From DATMER01 sp963741305 (GTDB lineage Bacteria > Acidobacteriota > Thermoanaerobaculia > Multivoradales > UBA5704): a stretch of DNA of 64,000 nucleotides. The stretch spans positions 7,936,001-8,000,000 of the forward strand of contig CAVUHL010000003.1 of the NCBI GenBank assembly GCA_963741305.1, given 5' to 3'. Under the pieces are notes generated by a model, which worked only from the letters and a program-made list of their open reading frames with translations, ran no database searches and had not been told where the DNA came from. This document shows, piece after piece, positions 33,771 through 42,165 of the stretch (position 1 is its first letter; each line of letters opens with the position of its first letter). Position numbers and translations under genes: made by a program.

Positions 33771-34777
33771 AAGACCCCAAGGAGGTGCTCTGGCGCCTGG
33801 TGGCTGGTGAGAGCCTGAGCCGCGAGGAGACCGAGGAGCTGTTCGGCGCCCTGATGGACGGACAGGTGAGCGAGCCCATCAAGGCCGCGCTGCTGGTCGC
33901 CCTGCGCATGAAGGGCGAAGCCGTGTCCGAGATCAGCGGCGCCGCCGCGGCCATGCGCCGGCGGGTCATCCCGATCCCGCACACGTCGGAGGGGATCGTG
34001 GACACCTGCGGCACGGGCGGCGACGGCCGGGGCACCTTCAACATCTCGACCGCCGCAGCCCTGGTCGCCGCCGCGGCCGGGGTCTCGGTGGCGAAGCACG
34101 GCAACCGCTCGGTCTCCAGCAAGTCGGGGAGCGCGGACGTGCTCGCCGCCCTCGGAGTCAGGATCGAGATCGATCCGGCCACCGCCGGGCGGGCGCTCGA
34201 CACGGTTGGCATCACCTTCCTCTTCGCGCCGCTCCTCCATCCGGCCATGCGCGAGGTCATGCCCGTGCGCCGCGAGCTGGGCATGCGGACGATCTTCAAC
34301 GTCCTCGGCCCGCTCACGAACCCGGCCGGCGCCCGCCGCCAGGTCATGGGCGTCTACTCCCAGAGCCTCGTCGAGCCGATCGGCCAGGTGCTGCGCGACC
34401 TCGGGGCCGAGCATGCCCTGGTGGTCCACGGCGACGGCCTGGACGAGATCACCACGACCGGACCCACCACCGTGAGCGAGGTGCGGGACGGCGAGGTGCG
34501 GACCTACACCCTGGAGCCGGAGCGCTTCGGCCTCCGCCGTGTCCGGGTGGAGGATCTGGCCGGGGGCATGCCCGAGGACAACGCGGCCTTGATGCACCGG
34601 GTTTTCGGGGGTGAAACCGGGCCGCTGGCCGAAGTGACGGCTCTGAATGCCGGAGCCGCCATCTACGTGGCCGGCCTGGCGCCGAGCCTGGAAGAGGGGG
34701 TCGAAGCTGCACTGGGCGTAATCGCCTCGGGCGCCGCCGCGGGCAAGCTGGACGAGCTCAAGGGGTTCCTCGGATGA
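33767..34777 (+). CDS. trpD: Anthranilate phosphoribosyltransferase
   Basis: TrpD transfers phosphoribose from PRPP to anthranilate. Motifs in its 336 residues are DTCGTGGDGRGTFNIST (~80), VAKHGNRSVSSKSGSADVLAALG, ENNRTIF-like MRTIFNVLGPLTNPA and VHGDGLDEI. It overlaps trpG and trpC by four bases each. Confidence 0.95.
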   Translation: MKDPKEVLWRLVAGESLSREETEELFGALMDGQVSEPIKAALLVALRMKGEAVSEISGAAAAMRRRVIPIPHTSEGIVDTCGTGGDGRGTFNISTAAALVAAAAGVSVAKHGNRSVSSKSGSADVLAALGVRIEIDPATAGRALDTVGITFLFAPLLHPAMREVMPVRRELGMRTIFNVLGPLTNPAGARRQVMGVYSQSLVEPIGQVLRDLGAEHALVVHGDGLDEITTTGPTTVSEVRDGEVRTYTLEPERFGLRRVRVEDLAGGMPEDNAALMHRVFGGETGPLAEVTALNAGAAIYVAGLAPSLEEGVEAALGVIASGAAAGKLDELKGFLG

Positions 34778-35547
34778 CGCCGCCGGACATCCTGGTGCGC
34801 ATCGCCGAGCGCCGCCGCCAGCAGATCGCGGTCGTCGCGCACGATCTGCCTGAGGGCGAGCCGCTCTCCCGGGCGGACAATGCGTTCCTCGCAGCCCTTT
34901 CAAGCAAAGATCCCGCGATCATCGCCGAGATCAAGATGGGCTCCCCCCGCCTGGGCTCGCTCCACGGCAGGTTCGATCCCTTGAAGCAGGCAAAGCTCTA
35001 TGCCCAGAACGGCGCCGCGGCCCTCTCCGTGGTGGTGGAGCCCGACTTCTTCTACGGCGATTACGAGCTGCTGACCCTCTGCAAGGAGGCCTCGGGGCTG
35101 CCGGCCATCGCCAAGGACTTCGTCGTCGATCCCGTGCAGCTCATCTGGGCGAAGGACGCCGGGGCCGACGCGGTCCTCCTGATCGCGGCGATGCATGAAG
35201 CTGAGGAGCTGGCCGGGTACGCGAGCATGGCCCGCGGCCTCGGGCTCGTCCCCCTGATCGAGACTCACGATGCCGGCGACGTGGCCAAGCTGCTGGGGGA
35301 GCCCTGGGAGATCGTCGGGGTCAACAACCGCGACCTGCGCACGTTCGAGGTCGATCTCCAGCATTCGATCTCCCTGGTGCCGAGCCTGCCGCGCGGCGCG
35401 ATCCGGGTGGCGGAGAGCGGCATCCGGGACGCGCTCGACCTCCTGATGCTGCGCGAGAGCGGGTTCGAGGCCTTCCTGATCGGCGAGTCGCTGCTGCTCG
35501 CCCCCGATCCTGGCGCCAAGCTCCGGGAGCTGACAGGACGCCCATGA
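34774..35547 (+). CDS. trpC: Indole-3-glycerol phosphate synthase
   Basis: A 257-residue TIM barrel that closes the indole ring. It shows IIAEIKMGSPRLGSL (the common version is KxxSPS, so the SPR is slightly unusual), AKDFVVDPVQLIWAKDAGADAVLLIAA, LIETHDAGDV, GVNNRDLRTFEVDL and VAESGIRDALD. The common catalytic residues (Lys in AEIK, Lys in KDF, Glu in LIETH, Asn in NNRDL, Glu in AESG) are visible. The four-base overlaps continue on both sides. Confidence 0.94.
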   Translation: MTPPDILVRIAERRRQQIAVVAHDLPEGEPLSRADNAFLAALSSKDPAIIAEIKMGSPRLGSLHGRFDPLKQAKLYAQNGAAALSVVVEPDFFYGDYELLTLCKEASGLPAIAKDFVVDPVQLIWAKDAGADAVLLIAAMHEAEELAGYASMARGLGLVPLIETHDAGDVAKLLGEPWEIVGVNNRDLRTFEVDLQHSISLVPSLPRGAIRVAESGIRDALDLLMLRESGFEAFLIGESLLLAPDPGAKLRELTGRP

Positions 35548-36164
35548 CGCTGGTGAAAATCTGCGGCGTCGTCGATCCGGCCAACGCCCGGATGGCGGTC
35601 GAAATGGGCGCCGACTTCCTCGGGTTAAACTTCTACCCACGCAGCCCGCGGTATGTTGAGGTCGAACGGGCGCGGGAGATCGCTTCCGCCGTGCGAGGCT
35701 CGGGGGTGCGGCTGGTGGGTGTCTTCGTGAACTGGCCCATCCGCGAGGTGGAAGAGATCGAGTTCGAGGTGGGGCTCGACCTGCTCCAATTCAGCGGCGA
35801 CGAGACTCCCGGCGATGTTGCACCCTTCGTCGGCAGGGCCATCAAGGCCTTCCGGGGTACGGACAGGACGGAAGCGTGGGCGGACGCCTGGGCCTGGCTG
35901 TTCGACGCTCCCCACGGCTCTCTCTACGGTGGCACCGGGACGGCATGGAATTTCCATGCGGTGGCGGGGATTGCCGGAGAGAGGCGCGTCTTCGTCGCGG
36001 GCGGTCTCGGGCCCGACAACGTGCGGCAGGCCATCGAGGCCAGCCGTCCCTACGCGGTGGACGTCTGCTCGCGGGTTGAGTCGGCCCCCGGCATCAAGGA
36101 TCCGGAGCTGCTCCGGCAGCTCTTTCAGGAGGTACGGAATGCGCAGAGCCAAACCCCTCCCTGA
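35544..36164 (+). CDS. trpF: Phosphoribosylanthranilate isomerase
   Basis: A 206-residue TIM barrel. TLVKICGVVDPANA carries the catalytic cysteine, FLGLNFYPRSPRYV is family-typical, LLQFSGDETP matches the LQLHG region, and the second catalytic aspartate is in the LFDAPHGSLYGGTG stretch. VAGGLGPDNVRQAI and AVDVCSRVESAPGIKD complete the phosphate site. The end overlaps trpB by 26 bases. Confidence 0.94.
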   Translation: MTLVKICGVVDPANARMAVEMGADFLGLNFYPRSPRYVEVERAREIASAVRGSGVRLVGVFVNWPIREVEEIEFEVGLDLLQFSGDETPGDVAPFVGRAIKAFRGTDRTEAWADAWAWLFDAPHGSLYGGTGTAWNFHAVAGIAGERRVFVAGGLGPDNVRQAIEASRPYAVDVCSRVESAPGIKDPELLRQLFQEVRNAQSQTPP

Positions 36165-37368
36165 CCAGGAGGGTTACTTCGGCCCCTACGGCGGCCGGTT
36201 CGTGCCCGAGACGCTCATGGCGCCTCTGGCGGAGCTGACGCGCGCCTACGACAAGGCGAGCAAGCAGCGGACCTTCCGCCGCCAGCTCGACGACGTGCTG
36301 CGCGACTACGTCGGCCGGCCCACGCCGCTCTACTTCGCGGAGCGCCTGACCCAGGAGCTGGGCGGCGCGCAGATCTTCCTCAAGCGGGAAGACCTGCTGC
36401 ACACCGGTGCGCACAAGATCAACAACGCGGTCGGGCAGTGCCTCCTCGCCCGCACCATGGAGAAGGAGCGGGTCATCGCGGAGACCGGCGCCGGCCAGCA
36501 CGGCGTCGCCACCGCCACGGCCGCCGCCTTCCTCGGCCTCTCCTGCACGGTCTACATGGGCAGCGAGGACATGCGGCGCCAGCGGCTGAACGTGGACCGC
36601 ATGCGCCTCCTCGGTGCCGAGGTCGTGCCCGTCGACTCCGGCAGCTGCACCCTCAAGGATGCGATCAACGAGGCACTCCGCGACTGGGTCACCAACGTCC
36701 GTACCACCCACTACGTGCTGGGCTCGGTGCTGGGGCCGGACCCCTACCCACGGATGGTGCGCGACTTCCATCGCGTCATCGGCGACGAGGCCCGGATCCA
36801 GCTCAAGAAGATCGCCGGCACCGAGTCTCCCGACCTAGCCGTGGCCTGCGTGGGCGGCGGCAGCAACTCGATCGGCCTGTTCACCGCGTTCGTGGGCGAT
36901 ACCAAGGTGCGCCTGATCGGCGTCGAGGCAGGCGGACGGGGCACGGGGCTGGGCGAGCACGCGGCCCGGTTCCAGGGCGGCGGCCTCGGCGTCCTTCACG
37001 GCACCCGGACGATGGTCCTCCAGGACAAAGAGGGGCAGATCTCCGAGACCCACTCGGTCTCCGCCGGCCTCGACTACCCGGCGGTGGGGCCCGAGCACGT
37101 CTGGCTCCGCGATGCGGGACGGGTCGAGTACACCTCGGCCACCGACGAGGAGGCGATCGCCGCCTTCCACCTCCTGGCGCGGACCGAGGGGATCCTCCCC
37201 GCCCTGGAGAGCGCGCACGCCATTGCCGAGGTGGTCAAGCGGGCGCCGCGCCTGACACCGCGGCGGATCATCCTGGTCAACCTTTCCGGCCGCGGCGACA
37301 AGGACGTGGAGTCCGTGATCGCCTGGGATGAGCAGCATTCGGAGCAGCATACAGAGGAGCAGCGATGA
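36139..37368 (+). CDS. trpB: Tryptophan synthase beta subunit
   Basis: TrpB condenses indole and serine using PLP. Key features of its 409 residues are YFGPYGGRFVPETL, RPTPLYFAERL, the PLP lysine in LLHTGAHKINNAVGQ (~95), ETGAGQHGVATATAAA with the catalytic glutamate, VACVGGGSNSIGLF, EAGGRGTG and NLSGRGDKD. The ATG at 36139 has AGGAGG eight bases upstream and lies inside the trpF 3' end. Confidence 0.96.
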   Translation: MRRAKPLPDQEGYFGPYGGRFVPETLMAPLAELTRAYDKASKQRTFRRQLDDVLRDYVGRPTPLYFAERLTQELGGAQIFLKREDLLHTGAHKINNAVGQCLLARTMEKERVIAETGAGQHGVATATAAAFLGLSCTVYMGSEDMRRQRLNVDRMRLLGAEVVPVDSGSCTLKDAINEALRDWVTNVRTTHYVLGSVLGPDPYPRMVRDFHRVIGDEARIQLKKIAGTESPDLAVACVGGGSNSIGLFTAFVGDTKVRLIGVEAGGRGTGLGEHAARFQGGGLGVLHGTRTMVLQDKEGQISETHSVSAGLDYPAVGPEHVWLRDAGRVEYTSATDEEAIAAFHLLARTEGILPALESAHAIAEVVKRAPRLTPRRIILVNLSGRGDKDVESVIAWDEQHSEQHTEEQR

Positions 37369-38192
37369 GCGCGATCGACGACGTCTTCGCCAAGTGCGCC
37401 GCGGAGGGGAGGGCGGCCTTCATCCCCTTCCTCATGGCCGGCGATCCGGACCTGGATGCCACCGCTGCGTTCTTGGATGCTCTGGCCGCGGGAGGGGCCG
37501 ACGTCATCGAGCTGGGGGTGCCGTTCAGCGATCCCATCGCCGACGGGCCGACGAACCAGCGGGCCACCGTGCGAGCGCTCGCTGCCGGCACCAAGCTCTC
37601 GAACATCCTCGAGCTGGTGGCCCGGCACCGGGACCGGCTGGGCGTCCCTATCGTGCTCTTCACCTACTTCAATCCGGTCCACGCCCGCGGCATCGAGCGC
37701 TTCGCCGAGCAGGCTGCCTCGTCCGGGGTGGACGGCGTGCTCTGCGTGGACGTGCCCCCCGAAGAGGGGGAGCGCGAGCTGGTGCCCTGCCTGCGCGAGC
37801 ATGGGGTGGACTCCATCTTCCTGCTGGCGCCCACGAGCACCCGCGACCGGGTGGCCCGGGTAGCCCGCATCTCGACCGGCTTCGTCTACTACGTCTCGCG
37901 CACCGGCGTCACCGGGGAGCGCACCGCCCTCTCGCCGGACCTGGTGCGGGACGTCAAGCGCCTGCGCAAGAAGCTCGACCAGCCGCTCGCCGTGGGCTTC
38001 GGCATCTCCTCGCCGGCCCAGGTGGCGGCGGTGGGCGAGGTGGCCGACGCCGTGGTCGTGGGCAGCGCCCTGGTGCGGCTGGTCGAGGAGAACCTCTCGA
38101 TGGGACGCGGCGGCCTGGCCACGCTGCTGGAGAACCGGGTGCACGAGCTGTCCGCCCCTCTGTACCGGGGAGCGGAGAGGAAGCGGGCATGA
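37365..38192 (+). CDS. trpA: Tryptophan synthase alpha subunit
   Basis: TrpA releases indole from indole-3-glycerol phosphate. The 275 residues include FIPFLMAGDPDLDAT, VIELGVPFSDPIADGPTNQRA with the catalytic glutamate and aspartate, LFTYFNPVHARG, DGVLCVDVPPEE, YYVSRTGVTGERT and VGFGISSPAQV. Normal length. It overlaps trpB and the next gene by four bases. Confidence 0.95.
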   Translation: MSAIDDVFAKCAAEGRAAFIPFLMAGDPDLDATAAFLDALAAGGADVIELGVPFSDPIADGPTNQRATVRALAAGTKLSNILELVARHRDRLGVPIVLFTYFNPVHARGIERFAEQAASSGVDGVLCVDVPPEEGERELVPCLREHGVDSIFLLAPTSTRDRVARVARISTGFVYYVSRTGVTGERTALSPDLVRDVKRLRKKLDQPLAVGFGISSPAQVAAVGEVADAVVVGSALVRLVEENLSMGRGGLATLLENRVHELSAPLYRGAERKRA

Positions 38193-38848
38193 CGGTCCGG
38201 CAGGTGGCTGCGACGGTCCACGGCCGCTATCTCCTCGAAGTTCCGGCGGAGGTGGAGGGGGCCCCGCTTCTGGTGGGGTTCCACGGCTACGGCGAGAACG
38301 CCAAGCGGCACCTGGAAGAGCTGCGCCGCATCCCCGGCGCTGGGCGTTGTGTGCTCTGCGCCGTGCAGGCGCTCCACCCGTTCTACAACCGGACCGGCGA
38401 GGTGATCGCCTGCTGGATGACCAGCCTGGACCGCGAGCAGGCGATCACCGACAACGTGCGCTACGTGGCGAGCGTGGTGGCGAGCGTCAGGCAGGAGCTT
38501 CCCGTCTCGGAGCGGCTCGTCTATCTCGGGTTCTCCCAGGGCGCGGCGATGGCCTACCGCGCCGCCGCCGGAGCGGGCCACCCCTGCCAGGGGCTGATCG
38601 TGCTGGGGGGCGACGTGCCGCCGGAGCTGGAGCAGCAAGACCTCTCCCTCTTCCCGCCGGTGCTCCTGGGGCGCGGCAGCAGCGAGGAGTGGTACGACGC
38701 GGCCAAGATGGAGCACGATGTCGAGCTGCTCCGGGCGAAGAGCGTGGACGTGCGGCCGGTGATCTTCCAGGGCGGGCACGAGTGGACGGACGAGTTCCGG
38801 GCGGCGGCGGGGGAGTTCCTGCGGGAAGTTACCGTACCAGCCTCTTAA
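38189..38848 (+). CDS. Phospholipase/carboxylesterase-type alpha/beta hydrolase
   Basis: A 219-residue hydrolase at the end of the his-trp run. Visible motifs are the oxyanion region LLVGFHGYGENA, the nucleophile elbow LGFSQGAAMAYRAA (serine ~120) and the histidine in FQGGHEWTDEF near the C-terminus. An acidic residue in the EEWYDAAKMEHD stretch probably completes the triad. The family includes small carboxylesterases and acyl-protein thioesterases; no substrate can be assigned. It overlaps trpA by four bases, so it is co-transcribed with no obvious link to tryptophan. Confidence 0.75.
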   Translation: MTVRQVAATVHGRYLLEVPAEVEGAPLLVGFHGYGENAKRHLEELRRIPGAGRCVLCAVQALHPFYNRTGEVIACWMTSLDREQAITDNVRYVASVVASVRQELPVSERLVYLGFSQGAAMAYRAAAGAGHPCQGLIVLGGDVPPELEQQDLSLFPPVLLGRGSSEEWYDAAKMEHDVELLRAKSVDVRPVIFQGGHEWTDEFRAAAGEFLREVTVPAS

Positions 38849-38906
38849 TGTAGGGGCGGCCCTTGTGGGTGCCCTCCGGAGGGCACCCACAAGAGGTGCC
38901 CCTACA
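38849..38906. repeat. Near-perfect 58-bp palindrome with TGTAGGGGC ends
   Basis: The left arm TGTAGGGGCGGCCCTTGTGG continues to a centre at GCCCTCCGGAGGGC, and the right arm ends GTGCCCCTACA. The extracted RNA would form a long hairpin ending the his-trp transcript. It is the same family as 14370-14441 and 46931-47009. Confidence 0.85.
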
Positions 38907-38940
38907 AAAAGAAAAAGGGCGCCCGACCAGCGGACGCCCC
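38906..38940 (-). terminator. Intrinsic terminator of the lipoprotein genes
   Basis: Read on the minus strand, GGGCGTCCG-CTGGT-CGGGCGCCC forms a nine-pair stem (one G-T) followed by TTTTTCTTTTT. It lies 28 bases after the stop of the Met/Thr-rich lipoprotein gene. Confidence 0.85.
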
Positions 38941-38967
38941 TTCTTATATTTCGACTTGGGTCTGAGC

Positions 38968-39210
38968 TTACTGAGCCGACGGGGTGGACATGTCGGTGCC
39001 CATCGGCTCCGTGGTCATGTCGGTGGTCATACCGGTGTCCATGGGCTCCATGGTCATGCCGGTATCCATGGGCTCCGTGGTATCCGTGGTGGCGTCGGTA
39101 ATCGGGGTTTCTCCACCCTCCATGCCGTCATCCTTCTTACAACCCACCATCGGAACCAGCAACATCGCCAGCAGGCACAGGATCGACAGGTTTACGAACA
39201 GCTTCTTCAT
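38968..39210 (-). CDS. Small Met/Thr/Asp-rich lipoprotein, 80 aa
   Basis: A signal peptide MKKLFVNLSILCLLAMLLVP leads to a lipobox ending VGC (cysteine ~24), so it is predicted to be lipid-anchored. The mature part is low-complexity: KKDD then about four imperfect repeats of EPMDTGMT. No family is recognised. Met-rich repeats can bind copper or silver, but this is only a possibility. The ATG at 39210 is preferred (AAGGGAG ten bases upstream); an ATG at 39231 is in frame. It is downstream of the BON-domain lipoprotein, probably on the same transcript. Confidence 0.7.
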   Translation of the reverse strand: MKKLFVNLSILCLLAMLLVPMVGCKKDDGMEGGETPITDATTDTTEPMDTGMTMEPMDTGMTTDMTTEPMGTDMSTPSAQ

Positions 39211-39265
39211 GTGTGTGTTTCTCCCTTTCAAATGGAACTGGATTTAAGACTACCAGGGTGACGTT

Positions 39266-39583
39266 TTAACTGTTGTCACCCACCTTGACCAAATTGATGA
39301 CCCGCCTGACGCCATCCGTCTCACGAGCCAGCTGCTCAGCCTTCGTACGCGCTGCTTCCTTCTCAACGCGGCCCTGGAGGGTAACTACGCCCTCGTTGGT
39401 ATCCACGTCGATGTTGAACGGGTTGATGTCCCCGTCCGCTGCCAGCTTCGCCTTCACAGAGGCCGTAATGGCAGCATCGTCGACCTGAGTTCCAGGAGTG
39501 GTGGTCGACTTGCAAGCACCCAGAGCCAAAAGCATCGCCAGCGTTAAGCAGACGAGCGAGGCCCGAAGCGTCATCTTGTTCAT
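39266..39583 (-). CDS. BON-domain lipoprotein, 105 aa
   Basis: A signal peptide with lipobox LALGAC (cysteine ~24) is followed by one BON domain: DAAITASVKAKLAADGDINPFNIDVDTNEGVV and LQGRV with DGVRRVINLVKV at the end. BON domains (as in OsmY and Kbp) bind lipids or other envelope components and are often induced by osmotic or envelope stress. A sigma-54-type promoter lies about 90 bases upstream, and a sigma-54 activator gene is next door. It has a good Shine-Dalgarno (GAGGAGG). Confidence 0.85.
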   Translation of the reverse strand: MNKMTLRASLVCLTLAMLLALGACKSTTTPGTQVDDAAITASVKAKLAADGDINPFNIDVDTNEGVVTLQGRVEKEAARTKAEQLARETDGVRRVINLVKVGDNS

Positions 39584-39675
39584 TTTGATCCTCCTCCTCG
39601 GTTAGACCTGTTTTCTTTGTCCGTTGTTGGTGGTCTGTGGCTCAGACCCTCCCGCACATGCCAGATCTGCTCTAA

Positions 39676-39691
39676 AGCAGAATTTGTGCCA
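39676..39691 (-). promoter_or_regulatory. Sigma-54 (-24/-12) promoter for the BON lipoprotein
   Basis: On the minus strand TGGCAC-AAATT-CTGCT matches the consensus TGGCAC-N5-TTGCW with one mismatch, and the GG and GC doublets are separated by exactly ten bases. Transcription would start near 39664. The neighbouring NtrC-type regulator is the obvious activator. A perfect inverted repeat GTCGTC-G-GACGAC at 39717-39729, about 25 bases upstream of the -24 element, is a candidate activator site. Confidence 0.7.
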
Positions 39692-39774
39692 CAGCCCTCC
39701 TCCTAGGTCACACCGAGTCGTCGGACGACGCGGGAGTATACATCCTCCTTGCAAGCCTCTCAAGAGGGGGGTTC

Positions 39775-41112
39775 CTAATCCGCCAGGCGGTACTGGTTCA
39801 GGCGGTTGTAGAGGGTCTTCAGGCTGACGCCGAGGATGTCGGCCGTCTTCCTCTTGTTCCCTCCGTACGCCTCCAGCGTCGCCATGATGAGACGCTTCTC
39901 GACATCCTCGATCGAGGAGCCGACCTGGAAGTGGAGGCTCCGCTGGAACCCGGAGTCCCCGCCAACCTCGCGCGGCAGGCTGCGCGGCGTGATCTCCTGG
40001 TCGGCCATGATGAAGGCACGGTGCACCACGTTCTTGAGCTCGCGCACGTTGCCCGGCCAGGAGTGGCCGCGCAGCCGCTCCATCGAATCGTCGGTGAACC
40101 GCTTCGAGGACGCCTGCCGCTCGTTGAGCTGGCCGAGGAAGTGGTCGGCGAGGAGCTCCACGTCTTCGTTGCGCTCGCGCAGCGGCGGCATGTGGATCGG
40201 GAACACCTGCAACCGGTAGAGAAGGTCCTCGCGCAGCTTGCCGTCCGAGACCGCCTTGTGGGGGTCGCGGTTGGTGGCGGCGATGACCCGCACGTCCACC
40301 TCGACCGGCTGATCGCCGCCGATCCGGTTCAGCTGGCCGGTCTCGAGCACGCGCAGGAGCTTGACCTGCAGCTCGATCGGCATCTCCGTGATTTCGTCCA
40401 GGAACAGGGTGCCCATGTGGGCACGCTCGAAATAGCCCTTGTGCCGGCGTGCCGCGCCGGTGAAGCTCCCGCGCTCGTGGCCGAACAGCTCGCTCTCGAT
40501 CAGGGTCGGCGAGATGGCGCCGCAGTTGAGCGGCATGAACGGCGCCTTGGAGCGCTTGGAGATGATGTGCAGCGTCTGGGCGGCAAGATCCTTGCCGGTG
40601 CCGCTCTCGCCGATGAAGAACACCGAGGCGTCGGTCGGCGCCACCCGGGTGATCATCTCGTAGACCGCCTGCATGGGCCCCGACGCGCCCAGCAGCAGCC
40701 CCAGCCGGTCGCTCTCCTGGGTCTGCTCCTGCTGCGTCCCCACGGAAGGGGCAGGCTGGATGCTTGCCACGTTGGCGAGGATGCTCTTCAGGCGCCCGAT
40801 GTCCAGCGGCTTGGTCAGGTAGTCGCTGGCCCCCAGGCGCAGCGCCTGCACCGCGCTCTCCACGTCGGCGTGCCCGGTCATCAGCACCACCTCGGTGGAG
40901 GAGCCGATCTCCAGGTCCTTGAGCAGCTCGATGCCGCTGCCGTCCGGGAGGTAGAGATCGATCAGGGCCACGTCGGGAGTCCGGTGACTGACCTGCGCTC
41001 TCGCGTCGCGCAGCGTGCAGGCCGTGTTCGTGGTAAACCCCTGGCCTTCAATGAGCTCGGCGAGCGCAGAGAGGAAGTTCGGATCGTCGTCGACCGCTAG
41101 CGCATGTGGCAT
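39775..41112 (-). CDS. NtrC-family sigma-54-dependent response regulator
   Basis: A 445-residue three-domain activator. The receiver domain (1-120) has the phospho-acceptor aspartate at ~52 in ALIDLYLPDGSG and an acidic pocket VDDDP. The AAA+ domain (~143-370) has Walker A GESGTGKD, the sigma-54 contact loop GSFTGA (usually GAFTGA), Walker B LFLDEI and GNVRELKN. The C-terminal Fis-type helix-turn-helix has NKRKTADILGVSLKTLYNRL. It lies six bases after the histidine kinase gene in the otsA-kinase-regulator operon. Confidence 0.94.
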   Translation of the reverse strand: MPHALAVDDDPNFLSALAELIEGQGFTTNTACTLRDARAQVSHRTPDVALIDLYLPDGSGIELLKDLEIGSSTEVVLMTGHADVESAVQALRLGASDYLTKPLDIGRLKSILANVASIQPAPSVGTQQEQTQESDRLGLLLGASGPMQAVYEMITRVAPTDASVFFIGESGTGKDLAAQTLHIISKRSKAPFMPLNCGAISPTLIESELFGHERGSFTGAARRHKGYFERAHMGTLFLDEITEMPIELQVKLLRVLETGQLNRIGGDQPVEVDVRVIAATNRDPHKAVSDGKLREDLLYRLQVFPIHMPPLRERNEDVELLADHFLGQLNERQASSKRFTDDSMERLRGHSWPGNVRELKNVVHRAFIMADQEITPRSLPREVGGDSGFQRSLHFQVGSSIEDVEKRLIMATLEAYGGNKRKTADILGVSLKTLYNRLNQYRLAD

Positions 41113-41118
41113 TTCGTC

Positions 41119-42165
41119 TTATCCCTTGTTCCCGGTAGCGGTCAATTCTATCTCATATGACTGCGGAGCATCGCCGGGACGTACTTCTCCCCCTTGCGAG
41201 GCCAGGATCCCGCGCGCCACATGGAGCTGGGCGAGCGCTCCGGACGGGGAGAAACGGATGTCGAAGCCCCCGCTCCCACCGCTCCCGGAGCCTGCCGCGG
41301 AGCCGGGCGGATTCCCGGCTACCCGCATCCAGGCCCGGTCCTCGCGGCGCTCCAGCCGAAGCTCCAGCGTCCCCTCCTTCGGCACGTCCGTAAGGGCCGC
41401 GAGGCTCAGGTGCAGCAGGGTCTGGCGGAGCAGATAGCGGTTCACCTCGACCGGGACCGGCGACTCCGGCAGCTGGAGCCGCACCTGCACCTGCTGCTTG
41501 CGCGCCGGGCCGGTGAGCAGCACGGACAGCTCTTCCATCAGCTCGCGCAGGTCGAGGTTCTCGGTGCGGTCGCCCCGGGGGGAGATGTGGGCGATGAAGA
41601 TCTCCATCTCCTTGTGCAGCCGGTTGAGCTCCTCCTTGAGCACGTTCACGTAGCGGAGCTGGCGCTCGCGCCCGCCCGGCTCGGCTCCCTTGCCGGAGGC
41701 GATCGTCTCCTTGAGGATCTCGATGTTGAACACCATGGCGTTGATCGGCGCCCGCAGGTCGTGGGCGACCGCCGGGGTGATGTTCGTCAGGGAGCGCATC
41801 AGCGCGCTCAGGCGCAGGTCCGATTCCAGGGCTTCGACGGCCCCGGCATCCTGGACCAGCAGCACGCCGCCGTCCCCGCGCAAATCGAAGAGCCGGCGGG
41901 CCGCTCCGTCCCCGGGGAGGTCGAGGACCGTCTGTTGATCCCCTCCGCCCCACAGGCCCTGGGCTTCCAGGCGGGGGCGGAGCTCGCTCCATGCGCGCTC
42001 CAGGTCGGCCCGGTCCGGACAGCCGAGCAGGTCCATCGCCCGCTGGTCGGCGGAGGCGATGCCGCCTGTCCGCAGGACGATGACGCCGGGAGTCAGGGCC
42101 CCGGCAAGGCCGCCGGTCTCGGTACGCCGTTCGGACCGGGGCTGTTTTTCAATCGCATTCATCAT
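41119..42165 (-). CDS. Sensor histidine kinase, apparently degenerate
   Basis: A 348-residue soluble protein with a PAS-like N-terminal half and a DHp helix pair: NITPAVAHDLRAPINAMVFN contains the phospho-acceptor histidine in a normal H-box. The ATPase half is poor. Where an N-box (N-x3-N) is expected it has LLHLSLAALTD, and the G-boxes are replaced by a Gly/Ser-rich linker AAGSGSGGSGGF. ATP binding is therefore doubtful. It may dephosphorylate the regulator, act with another kinase, or be decayed. There are no membrane segments, suggesting a cytoplasmic signal. It overlaps the otsA stop by four bases. Confidence 0.75.
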   Translation of the reverse strand: MMNAIEKQPRSERRTETGGLAGALTPGVIVLRTGGIASADQRAMDLLGCPDRADLERAWSELRPRLEAQGLWGGGDQQTVLDLPGDGAARRLFDLRGDGGVLLVQDAGAVEALESDLRLSALMRSLTNITPAVAHDLRAPINAMVFNIEILKETIASGKGAEPGGRERQLRYVNVLKEELNRLHKEMEIFIAHISPRGDRTENLDLRELMEELSVLLTGPARKQQVQVRLQLPESPVPVEVNRYLLRQTLLHLSLAALTDVPKEGTLELRLERREDRAWMRVAGNPPGSAAGSGSGGSGGFDIRFSPSGALAQLHVARGILASQGGEVRPGDAPQSYEIELTATGNKG

